Positions 37,337 to 50,015 are shown, counted from the first letter of the stretch. The stretch: DNA of 64,000 nt from Parasponia andersonii (GCA_002914805.1 JXTB01000421.1:231535-295534), one strand, 5' to 3'. Notes: a model not told the origin generated them from the letters alone. Translations and numbers: made by a program.

Positions 37337-40300
37337 ATGGCGGACTCATTGAGCCCTAACCCATCATCAACGACATACAGGCAAAGGCCACCAATGGCCA
37401 ACCGTCTCCAATCTCCAATAATCCTGAGCCCGAACGACGACCCCATGTAACGCGCCCAGCCACGCGCTGCACGCGCCGCCTCCAACCGCCGCAAAAAGGC
37501 CTCCGTCAACTTCGCCGCTCCTACTCCTAATCCCCATGGTTGCCTTAGTAGAGAAGAAATCATCGATTTGTTCCATAATTGCATTAAGCTCGCAAGCGAA
37601 AATGTCTGTACATGCATATTGTTTTCTCTTTCTCATTTCTAAATTAAGAACCTGGTTCCTTCTATTGCAATAAAATAGTAATTTCCTTCCCCTTAATCCG
37701 TAGTCTATAGTGATAATTAATGAGTTTTTGAGTATTTTCTCATTATTTGTTTGGTTCTCGAGAAAATGCTTGGAAAGAGAGTAAAAATAGGGAACAGAAA
37801 GTGACTTTTAGTGAAGGCCTTACCTTTTTAACTATACTCTTTACAATATATAGTTATCGAGCGCGGTTGAGTAGTAGAATTTCTTATTCTATGATTTTGT
37901 GCTTCTGGGTTTTGCATAAAAGTACACATTGTCATCTTAAGTCTCAATTTCATTTTTGTTTTCTCTCCGTCTAAACTAAAAGGACCCATTTCTTTTCCTC
38001 TGTTTTCTCAGCTGCCAAACATACTTGAATCGGTTCTCAGACTATTTCATGTATGAAGTTTGTTTGTTTGCTCTGTCTTGGGTTACGTAGAAAATAAACC
38101 AGAAGAACACTTGGGAGTTGAAGCTGATAGATCATCTTAGTGAGCTTGTTAAGGTTGAAGACGAAAACGACAAGGAGACTAACTTTCAAAAGGTTTGGAG
38201 CACTTGTTTCCAACATGGGTTAGTGTTAGATATTGTGAAAGTTTTTCCTAACAGTGTGTCGTTTTTTCTTGTTTTGAGTGGGCAGGCAAGTTGCACACTG
38301 GAAGCAGGAATCAAAATTTACTCTGTCAGGGTTGATTCTCTGCATTCTGAAGCCTATAAGGTCCTTGGTGGAATCAACCGAGCTGGTCTTGAAGATGAGC
38401 AAGGTTGGTCTCTTTTATCACTGGTAGAGTGCCTATCTGTTCCTCGGATCTTTAGGTTCAGTTCTAATTTTTTTCACTTCAGTTAATGTCATACTATGAT
38501 GGTTCGGTGACAGAAACTATTGTGGAGGATGACAATGTAAACAACGCGCAAGCGGAGGACAACTCGAAAAAGGAGTCGGAGAAGAAGGTATTAGACTATC
38601 ACTTTCTTTTAAGACGGCATTAATGAATTAGAACACAAGGGAAAACTAATGGAAGTGGTTTATGCAGATATCACCTCTGTCAACATTGGAATCTTCTTTT
38701 GAAGTCCTTAATGTAAAGAAATTCGATGGTAAATTGACATCCTTGATCCTGTTTAGTGTGATTTTTGTACCATGTTTTCTAAACTAGTAGTACCCTTAGT
38801 TTTACATTTACGTTCATTTATTTTCTTTCAGTTGCATTTGCTGTGGATCCTCTGTATCACCAGACGTCTGCACAAATTGATGAAGGTGGAGCCAAGGGCT
38901 TGCTGTTGAATAATCTTGGTATATATGGCGGTTGTCAGGTGCTTTTTGATTCTCTTGAGGTACCGGGAAAGTGCAGGTCATGTTTAGTGCAAAATGATGT
39001 GTCAACTTTGATTGATCTCTCATTTGCCAAAGGTACTTGATTTTTAACGTGTCCAAAACCTCCCTGTTTATTCTTTTTTTCGTTCCTCATTTAAGATTTT
39101 GCTTGTTTCTTCTATAGAATCTATTGAGCAGATGGTGATGAATATGAGCATAAAGAGTGAAATTTGTCCCGCTCTTAGGGAAATCATTTACCAATTTGAT
39201 GCGGATAATCAATGCTCAAGAGAAGCTTTTAATATAGGCCAGAATTCGGATCCAACAGCCGATTCGTTCCATGTAAATGAAGATGGTCTTGATATTTCAT
39301 CTGGGAACCATGATGCTTGGTTTTTAGACAATGACGATGAGGCAGCTATAGCTAATGAGAAATTTGGTTCTGAAGATTTTACATTTGAAAATCATCAGGT
39401 ATTTTTGAGACATGACATACTGAACATTGTAGGGATTTTGTTATCTTCTGCTTATTATGTCCTCTTTTCAATAATTTACAATTATTTAATATTATTATAT
39501 TTTCGGATAGATCCTTATTAAAACAAAAACTGTATTTGCAAATAGGTTTTCTGCGTTTGTGTAGGTAAATGAATTCTGTGCCTCACCCGGACCTGATATG
39601 GATGATAGATTTCATGAAGTGTCTATGTTCTTGTTTCAACGGTTGGAATTCACTTCAAAGCAAAATGCATGGGCTGGTCCTGATCACTGGAAGTATCAGA
39701 GTCCTAAAGGTAGATGTTCGAAACAAAATGGCATTAGTTTGACTGTATATAACCAGTAATTTGCCGTCTTCGGTATCTTTTCTGTTGGTACAGAGTATGT
39801 TCCTAATACTGAAAGCAGACCAACATTAAGCACTAAGAGATCCAGAAATGGAAAAGATGCAGGGATTGATCTTGAATTCACTGCATTCATCGACAAGGAA
39901 ATGCCCATGCTCCATATCTTTGCTCCACCAAGAAATCCAAAGTCTTTACTGCTATCTGTAAATAGATCATTATGTAGTAACACACTTCCGGAGGATTGCC
40001 ATTATAAATGTGAGGATCTTGTGAAGTTGTTTCTTCTGCCTAATGTTGAGGTAATGTACTACATTGGTAACAATGAAATTATTCTAAGCCTCAGATGAAA
40101 TCATGTTGAGCTTAGCTCATGTTATTGAGTCCTGATTCGTAGGCCTCGCTTTTGCTGATGTAGAATAAGCTTTCAACTACTTTGTGATGATAGAATATAA
40201 GTAGCCAAAAATATTAAGTTTGTAGTTGGATTTGAATCTCCTATTTTTAATTCCAGTTTTAAAATGCTCAAATGATTCAGGCCACTTGAATAATGTATAA

Positions 40301-42239
40301 AATTTTAACTCTTTTTCTATAGTTTGTTGACGCTAATGATTGAGTTGTTTTGACTGTAGTGCCTTGGGAAGCGTCTTCAAAAAAATACAGGTGCCAGCCG
40401 TTTCCTTGAGATATTTTCATATTGGTTAGAATTTTGATACTAAATGGGCACATAATTTCGGAGTTAAGATTAAGGGCCGTATGATTTAGAGGTTGACTGA
40501 TGTGCTAGATTTTGTAACTTTCGTGCCATGGTTCATTGCCCCTATTATGTTTTATATAGTATCTACCGATACTGTGAGACCTTATATAGTTACACAAGAC
40601 AAACTACTATAAGCAGATTTTGCTTATATTGGTTGTTGACTTTCATTTGGTATTTCGAGTTCATTCCATTTCCTCGTCTTTTAATTGGTAAGAATTGGCA
40701 TGGTTTTTCAAGTTCATTTATTTAATATCATTCAAAGAATTGGCTTGGTTTTTCAAGTTCATTTATTTAATATCATTCACCAATTGAATGATGACAACTC
40801 ACTTTTCACATTTGTTGGTATAAAAATTTTAGTAAACTAGTTAGGATACCTAGCATTATCCAACATAGAATTAGCAAAAGAGAAAAGAAAAGAGAAAGTG
40901 GGAAGAATTTTTTTTGGCATTATTTAGAATTATCAAAAAACATTGAAAACCAGAGAAATTTCAAAGTTCAAACAAACATTTTAAGGAATTTTGAAAAATT
41001 ATTTTCCTTCTTTTCTCTTGCCTTTAACGTTGGCTATTTTTCTCCTTACATGAATTCAGATTCCAAAGAGGCTCTACAAGTACCGTGGTCTGGAACTTAT
41101 GTGTGTATAGATTTTGCATCAACTGATGATTACTTTGTTTTAAATTTCTAGGAAGTGATTCGTGGGAAAATAACAACAATATTGATGAAACATTTCGATC
41201 ATGGGATAAGGAGAGTGTGCCAAGCGGTGACCAATACGACAATGGAAACCTTTTTCAGGATACTGAAGACTCTGAAGAGCTTGTTTCTCAGCCTCGTCAG
41301 GTGTGTTGCTATCTATAACTTCTTGTGAAGTTTCTAGTTTAACTTGATACTGGTCAGCAGGTATCCCGATAGTGGGTGTAAAGTTGAAGCCGTATCTTTG
41401 CTTCTTTCTTCTTCTGGTTTTTTTTATCTTCTATTTATTTTATTATTACTAAATTTTTTTCACTCTTGGCAGAATACATATATTAATAACTAAAATGAAG
41501 CTATCTTCACTTCTGTGATGTTGCAATATAGAAATACGACTTTCATGTTTAAGGACTATGAGAGAAACAAATCATGAAAAATTGATCTACATTCGTTTCC
41601 CAAAGCTGAACTTCTGAAGTTTCAGGTAAATAAAATTGAAGTTCAGTACGACAGAACTTCAAAACAAGTTAATGTGCATCTATTGAAGAAAGCTCTTTGG
41701 GATCAAATCCAAGAAGTTATCAGAGTTCCTGAAATGGTAAGCCTCATCTTTTTACTTCTCCACAATTCACATGTTAAAGCCAAGTATACTTTTATTTAGA
41801 ACTTTTAACGGTTCGTTTTGTGGGCAATGTGATATGATTAGAAGAGTCATGAAAGAAAATAGAACCTCATGTGGAAACATAGGATTTTATTTTTGGTTTG
41901 GGCTCAATTTCTTTGGGCCTGGGCCAGTTCTGTCACTTCCAATTATAGTATTGGTTACTGCTTATTATTTGATTATTAATCTACCTTGAAACCTTCTCTA
42001 CTTGTAATGAATTTGTCTCTTGTGTGAAGGACCCGAAAGGGACAATATCTTTTAAACATCTCTTGGCCACCTTTCCTGTTGACTGCCAAGAATCAGCGCT
42101 TGAGGATTCCTCTCCTCATTTGTTTTTCATCTGTCTTTTGCATTTGGCTAATGAGCATGGTTTAACTATACAAGACTGCCCCAGTTCAGATGATCTTAGC
42201 ATACGTCTTCCCTCGTGTCAAAACATAGGAGTTCTCTAG
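37337..42239 (+). CDS. CAP-H: Condensin I kleisin subunit CAP-H (Barren), with in-frame stop at codon 38
   Basis: CAP-H closes the SMC2-SMC4 ring of condensin I, which compacts mitotic chromosomes. Thirteen exons join in frame: 37337-37603, 38091-38192, 38286-38403, 38514-38587, 38668-38728, 38832-39032, 39118-39398, 39565-39709, 39794-40050, 40360-40390, 41152-41300, 41626-41736 and 42030-42239. They total 669 codons, as in other plants. Clear family segments include LFHNCIKLASENKINQKNTW (SMC2-binding end), ASCTLEAGIKIYSVRVDSLH, VDPLYHQTSAQIDEGGAKGL, WAGPDHWKY, IFAPPRNPKSLLL, LPEDCHYKCEDLVKLFLLPN and the C-terminal FICLLHLANEHGL. Codon 38 (37448-37450) is TAA where relatives carry a sense codon, usually Glu, before RAQ-RAARAA. 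No later ATG in exon 1 could rescue the start. Everything else is intact, so this is a single nonsense change or a sequence error. Confidence 0.93.
40690..40780 (+). repeat. 45-bp tandem duplication in CAP-H intron 10
   Basis: Two units begin AAGAATTGGC(A/T)TGG at 40690 and 40735 and continue TTTTTCAAGTTCATTTATTT. They are near-identical. Confidence 0.85.
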
Positions 42240-42724
42240 CCTTCACCATAACCAAAATGCTGGTAAATTTTGAAAGATGCAAGTTCAAAGGTATTGGCTA
42301 TTCTATTGGTCAAGTTGCTGTCTTCTGTTGCTATTAAGCTTGCTAAATAGGAATGTAGGACTATTGTATATGTCTTGCTTTTCTTGTATTTGTTGCATGA
42401 TAATCGATAGCTTGGCTGTTGATTTTTGTGAGCCTTGCTTAAGCAATTCTGGACTCCGAAGAATGTTGCCTTTTGTAAGTATCACTTCATCATACGTAGT
42501 AAATAGTATCTGTGTTTACTTGGACACCACTTCGACCGACTTGCTGCCCAAAGTTGGACTAAATCCTTTGGAAATTGGCATTTTATTAAATCCGTCGTTG
42601 TTGAAGTGTTTACTTAGCAATAATATTTATGTACCACAAGCAACATAGGTTAAAGATCTCTTTATTGTGGAGCTGGTTGTTTCATTTTGTATATTTTTTT
42701 TATATTTTTTTTCTCTGAAGGATG

Positions 42725-42850
42725 CAAATCATAAAGATGAAAGTGCATTATCAGCTAAGGTCTATGAAAAAGTAGTAAATCATAGAAATGAAAATGCATT
42801 ATCTGCTGAGGTTTATAAAAAGGCTACATTGTCATATATTTGGCGATTAG
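42725..42850 (+). repeat. 60-bp tandem duplication in copy A
   Basis: AATCAT(A)AAGATGAAAGTGCA and AATCATAGAAATGAAAATGC start two units that run in one open frame (KDESALSAKVYEKV, then RNENALSAEVYKKA). The equivalent place in copy B (59105-59210) has lost most of the second unit and the frame. Whether this was ever coding is uncertain. Confidence 0.6.
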
Positions 42851-43604
42851 CGATTAAAGGATAAGAGAATATTTGATTGTTTTGCACGTAAAGATATGGT
42901 TTTATGGTACAGTGCATGTGCATGGTGAACATTACTTTATTTTTTAAGAAGGCTATTGTAAGCCTCATATCTGTCTGAAGAGAAAAGTAAGTCCTCTAAT
43001 CTTGTACGGCATGCGGGAAATATATAAATAAAGATAAAATGAGCAAAGACTTTGAAAAGAAGGGAATTATTCTTTGCTCGTGGTAATAGTCATCCAGGTT
43101 ATATTTGTCTCTTTGAAATAGGATATCTGATGTGGGTCCTATATTTTGTTGGTCTATACAATGTAATTGACTGCAATACTGGTTATTATATTGTCAACCA
43201 TTTAGATAATGTTATATACTTTCTAAGCAGGGAGATAAAGGGGATATAACTTTTGACAAATTGTGGATAAACTCAGCCAAAATTTGGCAAAAAAGGAATT
43301 GTTGTATCCTGATCTTGGATACTAATGGCCTTTAAAAAAGTTAAAAAAAAGTAGAGCGGTGTATTATTATACTACGTTTTCTAATCCACTTTTTGGGACC
43401 TTTATTTTGAATTTTCCTATAAAGTAAAAGAGCTTGGAAACCTGATGAAAGATGGTTGTTGGCGTAATATACCAAATCCATTCACCAATTATTCTCACCT
43501 CGAACGCTGTAACAAAGAGATTTTTCAAGTGAAATGAAAGGCAGATCTTCCCAACAAAAGTTGGACCATATAGAATTAAATAGAAGAAAAATATGGGGAC
43601 TGTA

Positions 43605-45120
43605 CTTTGCGGCGTCGTATGCATGTTATTATCATCGTGAGTTGAGAAAATGACATAGATAAGACTCTTTTCAACTTTTATGGACATTTTAAGATCAGCT
43701 CTAATAATAAATTTTATAAGACCAAACATTGAGTCAGTTAAAAAACTGAAATGCCTTAACTAAACCCTCAACTAACATAGAGAAAAACTGATATGACTTT
43801 TGACTTATATGATCCCATTAAAAGTCAAAGGTCAACACACTTTTTTATAAATTTATCTCCACTTGATATCAACAAGGGTCAACACACTTTCCTATAAATT
43901 TATCTCCACTTGATATTAACAAGGGTCAAGTTACATTTGACCTCAGAAAAGATTAAGATCGATTTGGTTTAAGAAAGTACTTCTTAACTTTGAGTCGAGT
44001 AGATTTTGACCTCGTGACAAATTTTTAATTATAGAAAATCATGAATCATTCACCTGATTGGAGGTCAAGTGTACTTGATTTTAGATTAATTAAAATTTGA
44101 TCTATTATTTATTCAATCATTTTATTTGGTTGATTTAACTTAATGTTTGTTTTTTTTTTTCATTTTTTACTGAAATTGTGATTTATTTGTTATTAAGTAT
44201 GCAAAGTTCTTTATATTTGACTATAAAACCACCCTTAAACTCAAAAATGTTCACCAAAGTTAATATTTAATCTCTTTGATTGATTTTTCTCATTTAAATG
44301 AGCACATAAAGTCCTAGAATTGCAAAAATTAGGTCAGCCAAATATATGAAGTAGGCAAAATCTTCACTCATAACATCAGTGGAAAGGAAGAGATAGTTGC
44401 CATCTAAGTCCCCATTGTCGAAGAAGAATAGTCCATCGAAGTCCCTATTTATATTTTTGTTGGCTACTGTTTCAAATCAAGTAATCATTCTTGACCTCAA
44501 GTCAAGTATTACTTGACTATTACGTGACCCGAGGCCAAATAGGTAGTCCTTGACCTCACGTCAAATAATACTTGACCTGTGATCAAGTAGTATTTGCCAT
44601 AAAGTCATAAACTCTTTGACCACGTAGTCAAGGATTATTTAACCTATAACATCTAGTTCATTATTGCGAAAAAGACGAATAGTTCAGCAAAAAAAATGAT
44701 TATTTTAGCACAATAATTTCTATATCACTATTATAAAGCTTCTCAAAATATTGATAAGTTATTATCAAAGAATATTGAAGCTTTTATTCAATAGAATATA
44801 TATTTCGCCTTACCCTCAAATACCAAAGCTCTCCAATATCTAACAAATAAGCTTTGATTTGTTCCCAGTTTTTTAGAACTTCGATCTGGATAAAAGATAG
44901 TAAAGAGGGAGAAAGAAAAAACACTGCAATAATGGAGAAAATAAAGTGAAATGGCATAGAAGAAAGAGAAGAAATAAAAAAGAAGAAAGAAATGGCAAGA
45001 AAGACAATTTTAGAATGTTTTTATTTCTCTCTATCAAGTAAAAAAATTGGTCTTATCCATGTCAAAAGAACTTACAAGTGCTAGACTAAACTAGTCCTAT
45101 CCATGTCCATTTCTCGATAC
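43605..45120. other. About 1.5-kb segment present only in copy A
   Basis: Copy B passes directly from GGGGCTACACC (about 60025) to GGAAAAAGCCCAATCC, while copy A has about 1.5 kb between the matching points. The segment is rich in GTCAA and TTGACC words, has a 55-bp tandem duplication at about 43825-43925 (CAACACACTTT-CTATAAATTTATCTCC) and no gene. It is either an insertion in A or a deletion in B. No terminal repeats are clear. Confidence 0.55.
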
Positions 45121-45804
45121 TTTTTTTGTGCAAATATGTAGGACAAGGTGCAGGGTAAAAGCCCAATCCACGTACAAGAAGAAAGGTCAAGTGACTACTC
45201 ACTGGTGAGCCTTAAAGTGGAAGGGTTGTGTGGGGGACCACTCTCGCACCAAAGCCACAAGGACTGTGGGAATAGGGGTTAAGATTCTCCAATGGGGGTC
45301 CAAAATCAAAGATCCTAAAACGCAAAGGGCCTTGTTGATGCGCTCCTTGTAAGAAGCAATGTGGGACCCAACTCTTCATCCAGAGCCCCAGAAACTCCAT
45401 TGTAGGAAGCCAGAAATCAAGCACCCTTCAAAATCAACATTTCAAGAAGCTAAAACATAAAAAAGGAAAAAGATAAAGAACAGGAGAAAGTGATTCCACC
45501 GACCTTATCAAGCGTTGTCCAATTATATTCAAATCTCTTCCCCTCTTGCATGTTCTCTTTGTCCACATTCTACTTGGCTTTGCTGCATCTTAATTGCTGA
45601 CAATGCCAAACGGTTGAAGGGTCCTCATAAATTAGTTACCAAATTCTGTATTTGTAGCCTCTTTTAGGGAAATTCTAGATTAAATAGAGTCCATAATACA
45701 ATAGAAACTGCACGAAAAAGAGCATACATATACGTGGTTGCTAATAAATTTTAATTAGTCAAAACGATATTTATGTATATAAGTAAAAAAATATTAATAA
45801 ATTG

Positions 45805-45851
<47 letters not shown>

Positions 45852-46303
45852 TGAAACCATATAAGTATCTTGTCGAAGCCAAACCATGAATAACAAAACT
45901 GCCTAACTCCGTAATGAATGTAATTCTGTAATTATGGATCCAACTAATTCTTATCAACTTTTAATCATGGATTATAAATAAAACATGCTATGACTAATGT
46001 TAGTGTGGATTTGTAAATGAATGTTATGAATCATGAGCATAAAGGTTGTGTTGTTCCCATTTATGATATACTTATTTTTATTTTTTAATGTACCTTTTAC
46101 TTTTGCAATATTTACTCTTTAAGATTAGCATGTCCTAGTTTTAAGGTCATGAATGATCAATTCATAATAAAGCTAGCTATGATATATGCTACATTGGTAA
46201 AAAGAACAGTTGTGAATTTTCATCTCATAGTCACTGTTGACTGATAAACACTTTCATGCAGCCATCGTCTTAACACACGACAAGTACTCCTACATATCAC
46301 CCT

Positions 46304-46340
<37 letters not shown>

Positions 46341-46345
46341 TTTTC
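45121..46345. promoter_or_regulatory. Upstream region of DUF4408/DUF761 gene copy A
   Basis: Conserved with 60085-61131, including GTGATTCCACCGACCTTATC, TGTTGACTGATAA and CATGCAGCCATCGTC, and ending in a (CT)n run at 46304-46338. A (TA)n run at 45811-45846 is absent from copy B. Confidence 0.5.
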
Positions 46346-46353
46346 TATAAATA
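46346..46353 (+). promoter_or_regulatory. TATA box of gene copy A
   Basis: TATAAATA lies 136 bp before the ATG, directly after the (CT)n run. The same order and spacing are kept in copy B at 61132-61139. Confidence 0.7.
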
Positions 46354-46481
46354 TGTCCACATGCTGGCCACTACTTGTTACTTAATACCTACAAATCCTA
46401 GTCCTTTCTCACTCTTCTTGTTCTTGTTCTTATTCCTTACTGCCCCACTATCTCTTTAGTTACTCATCATCAGAAGAAGCC

Positions 46482-47120
46482 ATGAACAACAAGTTCACGA
46501 AATCACAAGTTCTAATCCTTTCACTCCTAGCGGTTCTTCTTATCATTGCACCTCTTTTATCCTCATCACTAAGGCCTACTTATCTCTACTTAATTACCAA
46601 CCTCCTTATCCTTGCCCTTGGAGCAGAGGCTGGCCTTCTCTCATTGGTCTTTTCCAAGCCTTCATCAGAAGATAATAATGACAAAAGCAAGAATACTTTT
46701 CTTGTTCCTCAAAAGCATGCTGGAGTATTAGCTTCAGAAGCCTCTTCAGAGAAAAGGGTTGTTATTGCGAATACCAATGGTTGTGATGAAAAGGTTAATG
46801 GTTTTGATCAATGTGCTGAGAAAAAGGTCAAAGTTGTAGAGAAATCTCTTTCTGAGAAGATAATTGGCTCTGCCAAAGCAGATAGAGTCAAAAAATGTCC
46901 TTCTATGCCTAGCCTTTTCTTCATAGGAAGTGGTGAGAATGAAGGAGATTTAGATGAAGACTACTATGAAGAGGAGGAAGAAGAATCAGTTGGGGAGATT
47001 ACAGGCCAGGAGCTGTTTACAAAAGCCGAAACCTTTATAGGGGACTTCTATAAGCAGCTGAAGATGCAGAGGGAGGAGTCATGGAAAAGGATTCATGGTT
47101 TTTATCAGAGAGCCTTCTAA
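46482..47120 (+). CDS. DUF4408/DUF761 (cotton-fibre-expressed type) membrane protein, copy A
   Basis: An intronless 212-residue protein. The N-terminus (9-28 and 33-57) has two hydrophobic segments of the DUF4408 type, with LSSSLRPTYLYLITNLL between them. The middle is Ser/Lys-rich with KKCPSMPSLFFIG at 138-149. An acidic run, GENEGDLDEDYYEEEEEES, covers 151-169. The C-terminus from about 171 (EITGQELFTKAETFIGDFYK, then MQREESWKRIHGFYQRAF) is the DUF761 module. The family is plant-specific with no established biochemical function; some members are reported in stress or defence responses. The start is the first ATG after TATA, in GAAGCCATGAAC. Copy B at 61269 has the same length. Confidence 0.9.
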   Translation: MNNKFTKSQVLILSLLAVLLIIAPLLSSSLRPTYLYLITNLLILALGAEAGLLSLVFSKPSSEDNNDKSKNTFLVPQKHAGVLASEASSEKRVVIANTNGCDEKVNGFDQCAEKKVKVVEKSLSEKIIGSAKADRVKKCPSMPSLFFIGSGENEGDLDEDYYEEEEEESVGEITGQELFTKAETFIGDFYKQLKMQREESWKRIHGFYQRAF

Positions 47121-49069
47121 GCATTAATATCTTGGCTTGGCCTCTTTATTGTTTAGCTTAATGGCTCATAATTGCTTTTATTGTTATGCTATTTCAGTTT
47201 AGGCTCATTGGGTTGGGGGTTAATTTGGTTGGCAACCACTCTCTTTTCTTTTCATGGTTCTTTCCTTTCATTATTGGGTTTTGTACAGAAGTTATAATCA
47301 ATAGAGGTAGCATAATACCTACCTATATTCCCTTTTCAATTCATGCATATAAACTTTGACACGATCACAGTGTCATGGAAAAAGACTTGCATATATAGGT
47401 ATAGGTGTTCCTTGTTCTCCTGTATTGTCATGTGTTGAATATAAATCTATAAACATGGTTCACTGCTTCTCTCTTTTTTAGTTGGTGTCAAAGCTCAGGA
47501 AGATAAATATTATATAACCTGTGCTTTTGTACATGAACTGTAATAACTGCAACTGAAAAAAAAGCTGACAAAAAACATATAGCCAAACCAATTGAGCCAT
47601 TTTAAAAAGATTAAGAAGAACAGGACCTGAGATGCTCAAATTATGAAACTCAACATGCATGTTTGATAACAAATAGCTCAACTCCAAGTCCATGAAAAAT
47701 GACTTCTATAACTTTCGAATTAACTTATTACTGTGAAGAGCTGGACTGCCATCTCTTAAACATGTTCTGGACTTCGTCAAATTCACTCAAATGTTTATAT
47801 GAATATTGTCATAAACTGTTGAACCATATCATATATGTGTATGTTACGCTCCCAATATTAAAATTCATAAGCGAGTTTAAAGAGGGTCTTCTTTCATTTG
47901 CTTACCAGATTAACCTTGTTGTAGAATATACACTATTAAGATGAAAAAAAAAAATTAAATTACCCTTTTGGTGTTGATGTTTCTTGCATCACAAAATCAA
48001 CAAAAATCCAGCGTAAGTGTATTCTTTGGTCCAAGCTACAATTAAGGCCATTGAAATTAGAGCTTTTGAGAATGATAGAATCGAATATATTACTGACATC
48101 ATATTACATATGTTTCCACTCAAATGTGAAATTTTTATACGGTGGAAAGATAACATGAGCAGCTTATATGTATGATCTTTCTTTATCTTTTTATTTGAGG
48201 TTGACTCCATATGGTTTAGTCCTTTTAATCTATAGTTCCTTTTTCTATTTCTCTGGATCCCTTACGGACACGTCGATCAAATCGATATAGATTTCCTGTA
48301 AAAATATATTTAAAAAAAGAAAGAAAAATGGAATTTTATAACTCATTTATTGAAGAATATTTTCTGGGCAGAATCATATAGTTGGTGACAGCCAAAAGTG
48401 TACAAAAGTTTTGTAACCAAATTCCTATTCTCTTCCCCTCAAAAAGGTTGATAGTGACAATGTGGAAAATAGTTTGGATATCTGGCTCTCTCAAAAGAAT
48501 GTACTACTTTACCTGCTCTAATACGTCTCTTGGGTTAATCTCTTAGAAATGCTCTTGCTTTGCAAATTCACCTATATTGTATTTTATTTTTTTTCAAGAC
48601 TATATATACATATATATATATGTTTATATATATATTATTTGCTTATAATTTGGATATCCTACTTTTCACTTTTTGTTGCTTTAAACCTTTAAGGCTTTAA
48701 CCATATATATAGTATAACAAATAAGAAGAACACACATTTTTCCTTCGCTTTCATTCTTGAAATTTCCTCTTGTATTATATCAAAAGATCCATATCTTCCA
48801 TTTCATGGTTTATTACAAGTATCCATTAATGATCTTTACCAAAACTAAAACTGGACCACATTTTCCATGTGCTTAGAATTTACCCAGAAAGGAAATCCAA
48901 CTCAGCAAGTACTCCTAAAAACTTATTCAAAAATTGTGTAAAATCAAATGTATATATTCATACTCAATAAAAATTATTTATGAACTGAACTCGGAAACCC
49001 TTATCTTAATCTTGGGTTAGATACATGAACCTTAAGCCTGTTATACTTCAAAAGTTACCAAAGTACATA
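47121..49069. other. Downstream flank of gene copy A
   Basis: Non-coding DNA that still aligns with 61908-63830 in copy B (GGGTTTTGTACA-AAGTTATA, TCACAGTGTCATGGAAAA, GTTGGTGACAG, TTTACCCAGAAAGGAAATCC). Small open frames here lack matching frames in copy B, so they are not supported as genes. Confidence 0.6.
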
Positions 49070-49113
49070 TATATATATATATAAATATATATATAAATAT
49101 ATATATATATATA

Positions 49114-49269
49114 GGGATCATACGAGGTACATACATAAATAGACAGACGTCTATCATTAATTTTTTTTTTCTCTCGTACTTTTTAATATAAAAAAATGTA
49201 TATAATAAATTTTCATTAACTAAATTAATATCTATGTATAGATAAAAAAAATACTTACTGGATTGGTGT

Positions 49270-49271
<2 letters not shown>
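49114..49271. mobile_element. (TA)n-flanked miniature element, unit 1 (partial)
   Basis: This 158-bp unit ends GGATTGGTGTCC and contains AGACGTCTATCATTAATTTT and GATAAAAAAAATACTTACTG, shared in inverted or direct form with the neighbouring units. (TA)n lies on both sides. The left terminal repeat is missing. Confidence 0.6.
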
Positions 49272-49303
<32 letters not shown>

Positions 49304-49306
<3 letters not shown>

Positions 49307-49537
49307 GCCAATCCAATAGATATTTTTTTTTACCTATAGGTAGATATTTTTTTTTTAGCCGTTGGATCACCATTAGATGGTGATCAAATGACTATAATGA
49401 AGTGCATGAAATACGTGCATCATTAATGCTCTTTCTCTCTTACTTTTTACAATAAAAAAAATGTGCATGCTGAATTTTCATTGGCCAAATTGATACTTAT
49501 ACATAGCTAAAAAAAAAATTTCCACTGGATTGGTACC
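49304..49537. mobile_element. (TA)n-flanked miniature element, unit 2
   Basis: A 234-bp unit with terminal inverted repeats GTTGCCAATCCAATAGATAT and (reverse complement of the right end) GGTACCAATCCAGTGGAAAT. It carries GGATCACCATTAGATGGTGA. (TA)n lies on both sides. Confidence 0.75.
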
Positions 49538-49565
49538 TATATATATATATACATATCTATTTATA

Positions 49566-49800
49566 CAACACCAATCTAATATGTATTTTTCTTTTTACCT
49601 ATGTATAGGTATCATTTTGACCAATAAAAATTTATTATACATATTTTTTTATTATAAAAAATAAGAGAGATAATATTAATAATGCACGCCTTTTTATGTA
49701 CTTCATTATAGTCATTAAATCATCATTAGATTATGAATCAATTGTTCAAAAAAATTAGCTACACATAAGTAAAAAAAAAAAAATTATTGGATTGGCTACG
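49566..49800. mobile_element. (TA)n-flanked miniature element, unit 3
   Basis: A 235-bp unit, inverted relative to unit 2. It has terminal CACCAATCTAATATGTATTT and (reverse complement of the right end) GTAGCCAATCCAATAATTTT. Inside, ACCTATGTATAGGTATCA and AATGCACGCCTTTTTATG match the others. Confidence 0.75.
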
Positions 49801-50015
49801 GTGTGTATATATATCTAATCCTCCAGAGCAACCTAACATGTACTATGTATAACTTTATGGGTGCTTATATGTATATGTATATAGATGTATTATATATAGC
49901 CATCGTACTTGCATTTTGACCATATTAATTAAATTTTAGAGGGGTTACGAAACTGTGGCAAATAGATCAGTAAACATATATATTCCAAGTTGTGGAAGAT
50001 TATATATATATATAT

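Larger units (their letters stand above)
42266..50005. repeat. Segmental duplication, copy A
   Basis: The stretch from just after the CAP-H stop aligns in order with 58636-64000. Matched landmarks are GTCAAGTTGCTGTCTT against ACCAAATTGCTGTCTT, AAAGATAAAATGAGCAAA, ATAAACTCAGCCAAAATTTG, GTGATTCCACCGACCTTATC, the DUF4408/DUF761 gene and its promoter, ACACGTCGATC, and GAGC(A/T)ACCTAACATGTA near 49825. Copy A carries an extra 43605-45120 and extra DNA at 49070-49800. Confidence 0.9.

Noticed and set aside
37249..37636. Minus-strand open frames over CAP-H exon 1
   Set aside because: They are antisense shadows of a GC-rich coding exon and match nothing.
42667..42864. Small gene with a duplicated KDESALSAKVYEKV-like unit
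   Set aside because: The frame is destroyed in copy B, and it has no promoter or family match; kept only as a repeat.
49041..49373. 110-codon minus-strand frame rich in IYIYIY
   Set aside because: It is a translation of (TA)n and miniature-element DNA.
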